Shown here piece after piece: positions 1-6,276 of a stretch of 20,364 nt of DNA (position 1 is the stretch's first letter; each line of letters starts with the position of its first letter). A program made the translations under genes and the position numbers. Below the pieces are notes generated by a model that saw only the letters and a list, made by a program, of their open reading frames with translations, did not search any database and was not told where the DNA came from. Source of the DNA: a virus; the IMG/VR virus record IMGVR_UViG_3300018426_000208, positions 1 through 20,364 of that record. One strand, 5' to 3'.

Positions 1-826
1 CCTGTTCCTGTTGGGGATTGAACGCATCCAGTTGTTCCCTGTATCCACGGCGTCCGATCATCTTCTTGACCTTCTTCTTCAGGGCCTTGAGATGTCTGAT
101 GCCTGCCTCCACCATGATGTCAGCACCTGCGTCGGTCCATTCCTTGCCCTTGGCGGAACGTAGGAATGCCTCCAACACCTGTATGTCTCCCACCGTTTCA
201 CTGATGTGTGAGCCGAACTCGTCGTAGGGCACGCCGCCCTCTGAGCAGTGCCTTGCCATGGCACGACCTGCGTAGAGCTTGGTGAAAGGTAGTTTGAACC
301 TCTCGCCCTCTGCCGTTTCAACATAGAGTTTGGCCACGTTCCTGTAACGTGCATCACCATTCTCCTCGTCAATGGGTCTGGAGTGTACGATCTTGAGCTT
401 GGCCTCTCTGGTTGGCTTGGTGTATGATGTGTTCTTGTAGCCGTAGTACTTGCCTTCAGTGACCGCGGCCATGGTCTTCATTGCGTGTTTCAATTTGTTC
501 ATGTGCTTGAGTTCAAATCCCATCATGTTCCTGCGAGCGAAATGCCTGAGCTGGTATAGGAAATCATACCAGTCGGCCTTGTCCTGCGACTCCATGGAAC
601 GTCCCAACCTATCACCATAGAACACTTCCAACACGCCCTCTGGTGTGATGGTCACTACCACCGTTCCGTAGTTGTTTTCCTCTCCGGCCACATAGTCAAA
701 AGTGAACAGGTCCGCCTGTCCGGCATCACTGGTCTCCTTGCCCTGTGCGTCTCGTGTCACCACATTGAGGTTCTTGACTGACAACAGGTCGTATAGGTTC
801 TGTCTGGTTTGTTCTGTGGATATCAT
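1..826 (-). CDS. Conserved hypothetical protein, 3' end outside window
   Basis: An open frame runs from ATG 826 to the left edge with no stop, giving 275 codons beginning MISTEQTRQNLYDLLSVKNL. It is the last gene visible after the terminase and starts 15 nt past the terminase stop. The protein is soluble with no signal peptide. A central basic stretch (RRNMMGFELKHMNKLKHAMK) is followed by a segment containing VETAEGERFKLPFTKLYAGR, which I associate with uncharacterised proteins of marine T4-like phages; no function is known to me. The end inside the window is rich in Lys and Arg. No Shine-Dalgarno is seen, and a late-type box GATAAATA lies 8 nt before the ATG. It could be a virion protein because of its late promoter and neighbours, but that is inference. 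Confidence 0.75.
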   Translation of the reverse strand, partial: MISTEQTRQNLYDLLSVKNLNVVTRDAQGKETSDAGQADLFTFDYVAGEENNYGTVVVTITPEGVLEVFYGDRLGRSMESQDKADWYDFLYQLRHFARRNMMGFELKHMNKLKHAMKTMAAVTEGKYYGYKNTSYTKPTREAKLKIVHSRPIDEENGDARYRNVAKLYVETAEGERFKLPFTKLYAGRAMARHCSEGGVPYDEFGSHISETVGDIQVLEAFLRSAKGKEWTDAGADIMVEAGIRHLKALKKKVKKMIGRRGYREQLDAFNPQQEQ

Positions 827-834
827 GCTAAGAG

Positions 835-842
835 TATTTATC
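835..842 (-). promoter_or_regulatory. Late promoter box GATAAATA
   Basis: The minus strand reads GATAAATAC just upstream of the gene starting at 826, and matches the NATAAATA late promoter motif of marine T4-like phages. The box overlaps the end of the terminase stop codon. If it is centred on -10 as in T4, transcription starts near 829, only about 3 nt before the ATG. Confidence 0.7.
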
Positions 843-2410
843 TAAAACATTATAAATGGCAATGGTGGCACCTCGACATCGGTATGATCCGTCATGTTCT
901 CGCCCAGATCCTTGTGGTACTGCTGTATCTGTTGCATCATGCGTACCGCCAGCACAGTGGCCATCACCAGGTCATCATGCTCGCCCGGCTTGGCCGCATA
1001 ACTGGTGCCCGATGCCACGAACTGTTTGAGCTCGCTGACCAGTGACTTGCTGTGTATCTTGAGCCTGCCACCCTCTATCAGTGTCTTCATCTTGGCGCAC
1101 GCCGCTATCTTGGTCTTGTGCGTGGTGTTGAATCCCTTGCGGAAACGCCTGCCCTGTCCCGTTTTCTTGTCCTCTGACAGGAACAGTCCTGCGATGTTCT
1201 CCTCACCGTAGTCCGCTATGGATATCAGTGCGGCCTCTCCGATGGTGTTGTTCTCCACAGAGAAATATATGTTGTTGGCGTTCACTCCATGCTCCGTGAG
1301 ATGCTTGATCATGTCCGAGAACACCCTCACCTGCTCTGGAATGGGAGTCTTGTTGTGTTTCCATTCCGCCACCTGTCGCATGTTGGTGGCATTGAACACC
1401 TGCATGGCGGCAAAGTCTCCACCCGTGCCCAGTGATGGATCCCATGACACCGTGTATATGTGTTCGGGTATCACACGTCCGTACCAACGTACCTGTCCGG
1501 TCCTCTGGGAGGGTTCCTCTCCTGCCAGGTCCATCAGGTATATGGGATTGATCAGTGTCTCGTCCACGTTGACGAACTCACATTCCATCTCCCGTCGGAA
1601 ACGTTCCTCTCCCAACTTGGCACGTTCCTCGTCTGCCCACTTGTCGTCCCTGTCGGGATGTTCTTTCCAGTAACTCCTGTAGGCCTTGAAACCGTTGATG
1701 CCCACGTCAGTGGTGTTGCCATTGGCATCCTCACACTTGTTGGCACCCTTCCACAACAGTGCGAACTGGTCCTCGTCACTGCTGGGAGTTGATGTGATGA
1801 TGGCCTTACCACCAGTGGCCAGTGTGGGTGATATGGATGTCCAGAACTCCTTGGCTATGGTGGGCCTCACGAAAGCGAACTCGTCACAGTACAGCAGTGA
1901 GATGGACATACCTCGTCCAGTGTTCTCCGTGGTGGTGGCCGACACTATGCGTGATCCATTGTCAAACTCTATGCTACCCTTGTTGTAACTGACTGCTCCT
2001 GCACGTATGTGGTCTGGGCATTCCTCGTATGCGTATCTTATGCGTTGCATGATCTCCTGTGCACCAGTGAACTTGTGTGCGGCGATCAGCACGGTGGAGT
2101 CCGGTACGAACATGGTGAACCATAACAGGTAACCGGCCGCACTGGTGGACTTGCCCGTCTGCCTGGGCATCATGCTGATGGAATATCGATAGTTGTGGTA
2201 GACGTCTATCAGGCGTTCCTGGTATTCATAGGGATCATACTTGATGCCTCCCCTCACAGGATGCTGTATGTAAAAGAAGTTGGACATGAAGTACTTGGCA
2301 CCCGTCTTGGGGTCGGCACACTTCTTGAACTGTTCTATCTGATCAATGGTGTAGCTCATCTTGCTGTGAGCCTTCTTGATCAGTACTCCGTCAAGCGATT
2401 TCTGTGACAT
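842..2410 (-). CDS. gp17: Terminase large subunit (T4 gp17-like)
   Basis: A 522-aa DNA-packaging motor with an N-terminal ATPase and a C-terminal nuclease. The Walker A loop PRQTGKST lies at residues 82-89. The Walker B strand is SLLYCDEFAF, with D176 and E177 as Mg-binding and catalytic acids, and a coupling motif TSTPS sits at 206-210. The RNase H-like nuclease shows D324 (SWDPS), E386 (FSVENN) and D479/D480 (GEHDD), matching the acidic triad of T4 gp17. The length is somewhat below the 610 aa of T4 gp17, and there is no intein or frameshift. Its ATG overlaps the stop of the upstream 65-aa gene as TAATG, and an AGGGA about 7 nt upstream serves as ribosome site. Its partner gp16 is encoded far away at 8282-8767. 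Transcription probably comes from the late box near 2613-2620. Confidence 0.96.
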   Translation of the reverse strand: MSQKSLDGVLIKKAHSKMSYTIDQIEQFKKCADPKTGAKYFMSNFFYIQHPVRGGIKYDPYEYQERLIDVYHNYRYSISMMPRQTGKSTSAAGYLLWFTMFVPDSTVLIAAHKFTGAQEIMQRIRYAYEECPDHIRAGAVSYNKGSIEFDNGSRIVSATTTENTGRGMSISLLYCDEFAFVRPTIAKEFWTSISPTLATGGKAIITSTPSSDEDQFALLWKGANKCEDANGNTTDVGINGFKAYRSYWKEHPDRDDKWADEERAKLGEERFRREMECEFVNVDETLINPIYLMDLAGEEPSQRTGQVRWYGRVIPEHIYTVSWDPSLGTGGDFAAMQVFNATNMRQVAEWKHNKTPIPEQVRVFSDMIKHLTEHGVNANNIYFSVENNTIGEAALISIADYGEENIAGLFLSEDKKTGQGRRFRKGFNTTHKTKIAACAKMKTLIEGGRLKIHSKSLVSELKQFVASGTSYAAKPGEHDDLVMATVLAVRMMQQIQQYHKDLGENMTDHTDVEVPPLPFIMF

Positions 2411-2607
2411 TACTTGTCCCTGGGCATGGGATCCTCACCCGTCAGGTGAGGCTGTGCAAACCATAACTTGAACCACTCGGGATCTCCCGGGCGTATGTTG
2501 TGCCTGCGTTGGTACTCGGACTTTTCCGAGGCCGTGTTTGATATGTTCTCGCCCATGTCAGGTGTGTCCTTGACTCCGGCCAGTTTCTTCAGTTGTTTGA
2601 TGTCCAT
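2410..2607 (-). CDS. Small conserved protein coupled to terminase, 65 aa
   Basis: Starts MDIKQLKKLAGVKDTPDMGE and contains NIRPGDPEWFKLWFAQPHL. The latter looks like a short conserved signature (PGDPEWFxLWF) that I associate with small proteins of marine phages; its function is unknown to me. An upstream in-frame Met would lengthen it to 107 aa, but that extension lies inside the methyltransferase gene in another frame and is rejected. The stop overlaps the gp17 start (TAATG), so the two are probably translationally coupled. Its position tempts one to call it the small terminase subunit. It is too short for that, and a better gp16 candidate exists at 8282-8767. A late-type box GTTAAATA is placed so that the predicted start of transcription is the A of this ATG. 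Confidence 0.72.
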   Translation of the reverse strand: MDIKQLKKLAGVKDTPDMGENISNTASEKSEYQRRHNIRPGDPEWFKLWFAQPHLTGEDPMPRDK

Positions 2608-2611
2608 ACAG

Positions 2612-3259
2612 TTATTTAACCGATAACGTGGCCTTTTTCTTGGCCAACACGCAGTTGTATGTGTCCTGCGTGGTCTTGCCCGTTTCGTTGTGCGTGATGG
2701 GTATGCTGGCATTACGATACCACTCCACGTCAAATCCTGCCCTGACCACCCAGCTCTGCATCATGATCTCGTTGACCACTGTGTAGTTGCGATCCCAGTT
2801 CTCATAGAACCTGGCGTTGTTGGGTGCTGGCATCTCCAGGTACAGCATGCCACCCTTCTTGAGCAACCTGTTGTATTCTATCAGTGCCATCATTGGAAAC
2901 ACTGACTTCTCCAGTGCATGCCTGCAGAATATGAAGTCATACTTGTCGTCATTGTCCTTGATGAAGTTGATGTCTCCCTTGATGATCTTGTAGCCCTTGT
3001 CCAGGCAGGCCTTGATGTCTCCCTCGGTCCAGCTCACTCCGGTCAGGTCCTTGTAGCCCAGTGTCTTCATCTCGTCCATGAAGTATCCCACTCCACAGCC
3101 CACGTCCAGTATCTTGGACTTCTTCTTGAGCTCCAGTGGTTTGATGAACTGTTCCACCACCTGGCTCATGATGGCCTGTAGCTCAGGAACTTCTCCCTCG
3201 TCCCTCATGGTGTTGAGGCAGAAGTCATAGTATAGTTTTAGTTTTGCCGCGTCAAACAT
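2612..3259 (-). CDS. Class I SAM-dependent methyltransferase
   Basis: A 215-aa single-domain Rossmann-fold methyltransferase. Motif I is LDVGCGVGYF (residues 51-60), the glycine-rich SAM loop. It is followed by LTGVSWTEGD at the second strand, KGDINFI (motif II region, D96), and then FDFIFCRHALEKSV-like and LLKKGGMLYLEMPAP segments typical of post-motif strands. This organisation resembles small-molecule, sugar or protein methyltransferases (Methyltransf_11/23 type) rather than DNA methylases: no DPPY or NPPF motif is present, so the substrate cannot be read. The ATG at 3259 has AGGA about 9 nt upstream. It lies between a secreted-protein gene and the 65-aa/gp17 pair. Related enzymes in phages are sometimes linked to glycan or capsule modification, but nothing here shows that. 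Confidence 0.88.
   Translation of the reverse strand: MFDAAKLKLYYDFCLNTMRDEGEVPELQAIMSQVVEQFIKPLELKKKSKILDVGCGVGYFMDEMKTLGYKDLTGVSWTEGDIKACLDKGYKIIKGDINFIKDNDDKYDFIFCRHALEKSVFPMMALIEYNRLLKKGGMLYLEMPAPNNARFYENWDRNYTVVNEIMMQSWVVRAGFDVEWYRNASIPITHNETGKTTQDTYNCVLAKKKATLSVK
2613..2620 (-). promoter_or_regulatory. Late-type promoter box GTTAAATA
   Basis: The minus strand reads GTTAAATA, one base off NATAAATA, and spans the stop codon of the methyltransferase gene. Counting as for T4 late promoters, position +1 falls on base 2607, the A of the ATG of the 65-aa gene. No Shine-Dalgarno lies between them. Confidence 0.5.
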
Positions 3260-3318
3260 GTTCCTGTTTCCTGGTTGTTTGACTTACTTACCGGTACAGG
3301 ATGCTTTGTGGAAAATAA

Positions 3319-3681
3319 TTACAACGGCAACTGCTTCATGCAGTCATTGTATATCCTGAGGCGTATGGATTCAGGGTTGTAGTATTTCTCGACTTCTATC
3401 AGGCGCTTGACCTCTTTCATGATGAAGTTGATCACCTTGGCCTCATACTGCGTGGGCGGTCTCCTGGGTGTGATCTTGGGTTCTTGGTTCTGTATGATTC
3501 TGATCTGTGCCAGCAACAGTGCCAACTGTGATGAGTGTACGCACACCTCCCATGGTGGCATCTGGTCCAGTGTGAGTGGTCCTGCGGAAACTGTGCCGCT
3601 GAACATGAGCAGGCAACTAACTACTATCAGCCTTTTTAAGTTTTTTACGAGACTCCCTCTCCTTCCTGAGTAATTCTTCAT
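3319..3681 (-). CDS. Small secreted (periplasmic) protein, unknown function
   Basis: 120 aa with a signal peptide: a basic N region (RRGSLVKNLKR), a hydrophobic core (LIVVSCLLMFSG) and an AxA-like cleavage site, SGTVSA then GP near residue 34. The mature part of about 86 aa has two cysteines (C47, C114) that could pair, a proline-rich turn (TPRRPP) and a charged C-terminal helix (KVINFIMKEVKRLIEVEKYY). The start at 3681 is fixed by AGGAG ending 6 nt before the ATG, although this places the first 65 nt inside the preceding 77-aa gene in another frame. No later start codon would keep the signal peptide intact. It is probably made together with the 79-aa membrane protein. A role in lysis or the envelope is possible but not shown. 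Confidence 0.75.
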   Translation of the reverse strand: MKNYSGRRGSLVKNLKRLIVVSCLLMFSGTVSAGPLTLDQMPPWEVCVHSSQLALLLAQIRIIQNQEPKITPRRPPTQYEAKVINFIMKEVKRLIEVEKYYNPESIRLRIYNDCMKQLPL

Positions 3682-3850
3682 ATTGTTCTCCTGACAGGCA
3701 ATTGATGTGATATGTCCTGTTGTTGCGAGGATAGTGAGTGTCGTAGAAAGTTGCTATGGACAGATTCTCAGTGATTATCAGCACATCATCAAAGTCATTC
3801 GTGACTGTGTAGTATGATGTTCCATCTATGTGCCGACTGCGTGATATCAT
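3617..3850 (-). CDS. Hypothetical protein, 77 aa
   Basis: Begins MISRSRHIDGTSYYTVTNDF and ends in a strongly charged helix (EQYEELLRKERESRKKLKKA). There is no membrane segment, signal peptide or motif I recognise; the N-terminal half looks beta-rich and the C-terminal third looks like a basic amphipathic helix. The ATG overlaps the stop of the upstream membrane-protein gene as ATGA, and the last 65 nt overlap the start of the secreted-protein gene. This packing supports a real gene in a three-gene unit behind the late box at 4128-4135. No function is assigned. Confidence 0.65.
   Translation of the reverse strand: MISRSRHIDGTSYYTVTNDFDDVLIITENLSIATFYDTHYPRNNRTYHINCLSGEQYEELLRKERESRKKLKKADSS
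3688..3692 (-). promoter_or_regulatory. Shine-Dalgarno AGGAG inside upstream gene
   Basis: The minus strand reads AGGAG with a 6-nt gap to the ATG at 3681. It lies within the coding sequence of the 77-aa gene and fixes the start of the secreted protein despite the 65-nt overlap. Confidence 0.75.
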
Positions 3851-4086
3851 TTGTCCAACTTGCTATCTCTGGCCTCTTTCCTATCCAAGTCTGCTTGTAA
3901 ACACAACATTATTGCGATCAAGAAAAATACACATGTGCCACACAGCAATGCGTACATGAATGTCCAGAATCCTATGAATGATATCAGCATCGAAACGATT
4001 CCGATGCAGACGGCGATCAGTGATCCAATGGTCAGATATACGGCTGTGCCATCCGACATGTTCCTTAATAATTTTGGTTTAAACAT
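3847..4086 (-). CDS. Small two-helix membrane protein
   Basis: 79 aa from the ATG at 4086 (MFKPKLLRNMSDG). Two hydrophobic stretches, about residues 15-38 (VYLTIGSLIAVCIGIVSMLI) and 41-62 (FWTFMYALLCGTCVFFLIAI), are joined by a very short turn. A charged tail (QADLDRKEARDSKLDK) follows. A longer reading from 4122 would start with TTG and would sit exactly at the predicted late transcription start, so I prefer ATG 4086, which has AGGGG just upstream although the spacing is short. ATG 4059 with AAGGA is an alternative giving 70 aa. The size and hairpin-like topology would suit a holin or other phage inner-membrane protein, but no family motif is seen. Confidence 0.68.
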   Translation of the reverse strand: MFKPKLLRNMSDGTAVYLTIGSLIAVCIGIVSMLISFIGFWTFMYALLCGTCVFFLIAIMLCLQADLDRKEARDSKLDK

Positions 4087-4127
4087 TTCCCCTTTGTTCA
4101 GCCACCGAAATGCAATGGCCAATACAA

Positions 4128-4135
4128 TATTTATG
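4128..4135 (-). promoter_or_regulatory. Late promoter box CATAAATA
   Basis: The minus strand reads CATAAATA, matching NATAAATA. The predicted start near 4122 gives a leader of about 36 nt before the ATG at 4086. It heads the membrane protein, 77-aa and secreted-protein unit. Confidence 0.7.
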
Positions 4136-4164
4136 GACCAAGATTAATTTCTATATAGGATCAG

Positions 4165-4557
4165 TTATTTCTTGTATTTGTTGGTGACGTTCTTGGCCTT
4201 GCCCTTGCGATCCTTGTTGGGATCGTTCCTGCGTTTCCTACGCACTGCCTGTGCTATGGCCTTCTTGCCGCCCTTGGCCCTGAGTTTGGCCGCGGCTGAT
4301 TTTGACAAGCACTTGGGCTTGCCTTCCTTGGGTCCTGCATCACCGCACTTGCCGATGCGTTCACCCTTGGTGTTGTAGCGATCCCATCCGCCTCCACCGG
4401 CTCCGCCTTTCTTGCCCTTGCCGAACCAGGCCTTGAGATCTTCTGCCACGTCGTCTTCTTTCACGCAGTTGGGCACCATCCTGTTGCCCTTCTTCTTCAT
4501 GCCTACCTGCTTGTAGCCTGTCCAGCATTTTTCCGTGATGAATTCTGTTGCACGCAT
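4165..4557 (-). CDS. Basic Cys/Lys-rich protein with capsid-targeting-like leader
   Basis: 130 aa. The N-terminus MRATEFITE followed by K resembles the T4 capsid-targeting leader and ends in ITE, fitting the (I/L)xE rule for the gp21 prohead protease. A module with C11 and C31 follows (CWTGYKQVGMKKKGNRMVPN), then a glycine-rich piece (GGAGGGGWDRYNTKG) with C71 and C83. The last 45 residues are nearly all basic (VRRKRRNDPNKDRKGKAK). Similar modules occur in uncharacterised marine phage proteins. The ATG at 4557 overlaps the preceding stop as TAATG; a longer frame upstream lies inside that gene and is rejected. It is the last gene of the seven-gene operon. I infer a DNA-associated internal head protein. 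Its function has not been demonstrated. Confidence 0.8.
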   Translation of the reverse strand: MRATEFITEKCWTGYKQVGMKKKGNRMVPNCVKEDDVAEDLKAWFGKGKKGGAGGGGWDRYNTKGERIGKCGDAGPKEGKPKCLSKSAAAKLRAKGGKKAIAQAVRRKRRNDPNKDRKGKAKNVTNKYKK

Positions 4558-4928
4558 TATTTCTTGCTCTTGTTGCCCCAGTTGGCCGCGCCAACCTTGC
4601 GGCACTGCACCAATGCTCCACTTGCGTATGCACTGGGCCATACCTTGTAACGGCTCTTGACCTTGTGGTAACATGCGTCCTTCTCGCCGGCCGCCTCATC
4701 AAACTGTTCCTCGGTCATCACTGCCTCGTCCACGAACTGCACAGGTACCAATTCAGTGCCCTGCGTCTTGGGATTGAGTACCATCATGTATGGTTTGCCA
4801 TTGCTGGTCAACTTTGAATCTTTCTGCACCCGGGCATATTTTTGTTTTGTGATCTTGACGGGACCTTTGCCGTTATATTCAAAATCTCTACCTGCTAAGA
4901 CTGCTTCTTTGAATTCTTCGTATCTCAT
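4557..4928 (-). CDS. Conserved small protein with Cys/Trp basic C-terminal module
   Basis: 123 aa starting MRYEEFKEAVLAGRDFEYNG. This resembles the leaders of neighbouring genes but lacks a clean (I/L)xE cleavage triplet. The middle contains KPYMMVLNPKTQGTELVPVQ. The C-terminus carries DACYHKVKSRYKVWPSAYAS followed by a second Cys and NWGNK, with C86, C109, W97 and W117 and many Lys/Arg. I recognise this C-terminal block as a module recurring in marine T4-like phage proteins of unknown function. The start overlaps the stop of the upstream gene only in part (ATGA shared with the nuclease stop side is at 4925-4928), and its own stop overlaps the next ATG. It is a candidate internal head protein by context; confidence in that role is low. 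Confidence 0.78.
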   Translation of the reverse strand: MRYEEFKEAVLAGRDFEYNGKGPVKITKQKYARVQKDSKLTSNGKPYMMVLNPKTQGTELVPVQFVDEAVMTEEQFDEAAGEKDACYHKVKSRYKVWPSAYASGALVQCRKVGAANWGNKSKK

Positions 4929-5383
4929 CTCTTGCGTTCCATCAATTTGATTGCCTTGTCATAGTCCTTCTGGCTCACGCCGCCCTCGCTCAACACCTTC
5001 TGCCTGTTGGCCATGTGTGTCTGCCAGACCTCGTCCTTGGATCCACCGTGGTAGGCCACTGCATGTCCATGTTCTATCAGCACCTCGGTGGCCATCTTGC
5101 CATCCTTGGTAGTGAAGTCGCCCAGTATGCGTCCGAACTTGCCCTTTGAATCGTATTCCTTGCACACCAGCACCGCTTGCTTGCCCAGTATCTCCTTGAG
5201 CTTGGCCTTGGCCGCCAGTCCAAACAGTTTCTCTACCTTGTCTCTGGTCCTGGATTCCGGTGTGTCTATGCCCATCATGCGTACACGTTCATCTTTCAGC
5301 ATGACACCAAACCCTAGGTCGATGTCTATGTCCACGGTGTCGCCGTCGACTATGCGTTTGATGATGGCCTTGTACTCATACAT
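4925..5383 (-). CDS. Staphylococcal-nuclease-like (thermonuclease) enzyme
   Basis: 152 aa covering a complete SNase OB-fold domain. The catalytic set is intact: D15 in VDGDTVDI, R35, D40, T41 and E43 in ERVRMMGIDTPES, and R85 in KFGRILGDF. These match D21, R35, D40, T41, E43 and R87 of the staphylococcal enzyme, a Ca-dependent nuclease cutting DNA and RNA. There is no signal peptide and no capsid-targeting-like leader, so it should stay in the infected cell unless carried by a partner. The ATG at 5383 is chosen because the domain starts there; the longer frame runs into the previous gene. It is 1 nt from the upstream stop and its stop overlaps the next ATG as ATGA. SNase-like genes are known in marine T4-like phages, but their role is unclear. 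Confidence 0.93.
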   Translation of the reverse strand: MYEYKAIIKRIVDGDTVDIDIDLGFGVMLKDERVRMMGIDTPESRTRDKVEKLFGLAAKAKLKEILGKQAVLVCKEYDSKGKFGRILGDFTTKDGKMATEVLIEHGHAVAYHGGSKDEVWQTHMANRQKVLSEGGVSQKDYDKAIKLMERKR

Positions 5384-5384
5384 G

Positions 5385-5771
5385 TCACTTGTTCTTCCTT
5401 GACTTCTGCCACTTGGCTCCCTGCACGGGTGACTGTGTGTTGGTGTCCTCCAACTCCCTGGATGGTCCTTCTGACTCCACCTTGGTCTTGATTCCCATGG
5501 CCTTGTTGGCGGCATCGATCATCTTGCGTTCTGCCTCCGTGTAGGCTCCCATGTATGGTCTGGTGGTGAGGAATGCGTCAGTGTCTATGTCGCTGTCGTC
5601 ACCGGGTGCCCTGGCCATCAGCATGGAGGCTCTGTACATGCCATAGTACCTGTCCATGTCTGCCGTGTAGGCTCCTGGAGTGGCCGCGGCGAGTCTTTGG
5701 TCCATCTTTCCTGGACGCTTGCCGCTCATGCCGAAGGGACCTCTTTCCGATAGGAATTCCTTGGCTCGCAT
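5385..5771 (-). CDS. Conserved marine-phage protein with capsid-targeting-like leader
   Basis: 128 aa starting MRAKEFLSE then RGPFGMSGKRPGK. LSE fits the (I/L)xE cleavage pattern, as in four other proteins of this window. The middle is Met/Tyr/Ala-rich (YYGMYRASMLMARA), followed by an acidic Asp stretch and TTRPYMGAYTEAERKMIDAA. The C-terminus has RELEDTNTQSPVQ and a basic end. The TEAExxMI...A and LEDTNTxSPV blocks recur in uncharacterised marine T4-like phage proteins. It lies between the 167-aa protein and the nuclease, with 1-nt gaps on both sides, so it is part of the packed late operon. The upstream extension of the frame overlaps the 167-aa gene and is rejected. An internal head role is inferred only from the leader. 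Confidence 0.8.
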   Translation of the reverse strand: MRAKEFLSERGPFGMSGKRPGKMDQRLAAATPGAYTADMDRYYGMYRASMLMARAPGDDSDIDTDAFLTTRPYMGAYTEAERKMIDAANKAMGIKTKVESEGPSRELEDTNTQSPVQGAKWQKSRKNK

Positions 5772-5772
5772 G

Positions 5773-6276
5773 TTAGTTGTTGACCTTTGAGCCCTTGCGC
5801 CACTGGTAGCATGACCAGTACTTGGCTTTGGTCTTGTCCTTGGCTGATGCCTTGTCACAGCCGTGTCTGGCACGGAATGACTTGCGTCTCTTGGGATCGT
5901 CTCTCTTGATGGACAGTTTGGGATCACCGAATCTCACCACTTTCACGTTGCCCGACTTGGGATCTTTGACGTACACCTTGAATTTCTTCTTGGGATTCTC
6001 TGATGTCCTGATGGGATCATTCAGTTTGACTTTCTTTCCCTGGTACTCTGCCTCGTCAAACACTGCAAACTCAACACCGTCCTCGAACTCACATCCGCAA
6101 TGCTCAAGCATGGCCTGGCATTCCTCGTCCATGATCAGTGTGATGGAATCGTCAGTGTGTGACTCAACGATGGATTCAACCACCGTGTCCAGGTTGATTA
6201 TGAAGTCCACATGGTCATCCGTCACTGGATTGGCATGTCTCCTCTCTGTTTCCTCGAGATACTTTCTGAAAGACAT
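5773..6276 (-). CDS. Conserved protein with capsid-targeting-like leader and Cys/Arg C-terminus
   Basis: 167 aa. The leader MSFRKYLEE then TERRHANP gives LEE at the cleavage position. A mixed alpha/beta middle follows, with an acidic Cys-containing part (C53, C60, C62) and the segment KKKFKVYVKDPKSGNVKVVR. The C-terminus holds KRRKSFRARHGCDKASAKDK and YWSCYQWRKG, with C140 and C156, a basic module common in marine phage proteins. The Cys pair suggests metal binding or a disulfide. Its ATG overlaps the stop of the 455-aa gene (TAATG). I infer a virion-internal, DNA-contacting role from the leader and basic tail; function is otherwise unknown. Confidence 0.82.
   Translation of the reverse strand: MSFRKYLEETERRHANPVTDDHVDFIINLDTVVESIVESHTDDSITLIMDEECQAMLEHCGCEFEDGVEFAVFDEAEYQGKKVKLNDPIRTSENPKKKFKVYVKDPKSGNVKVVRFGDPKLSIKRDDPKRRKSFRARHGCDKASAKDKTKAKYWSCYQWRKGSKVNN

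Noticed and set aside
851-858. TATAAATG on the plus strand as a late promoter
   Set aside because: It lies within the 3' end of the terminase coding sequence and no plus-strand gene follows.
2410-2607. Calling the 65-aa protein the small terminase subunit by position
   Set aside because: It is far shorter than gp16, lacks the helical core, and a better match is present at 8282-8767.
3600-3681. Lipobox VVSC in the secreted protein, making it an o-spanin-like lipoprotein
   Set aside because: The hydrophobic stretch before this Cys is only about five residues. The signal peptide continues past it to SGTVSA, fitting ordinary signal peptidase.
4087-4122. Longer start (TTG 4122) for the two-helix membrane protein
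   Set aside because: The codon is TTG and sits at the predicted late transcription start, so the ATG at 4086 with an AGGGG is more likely.
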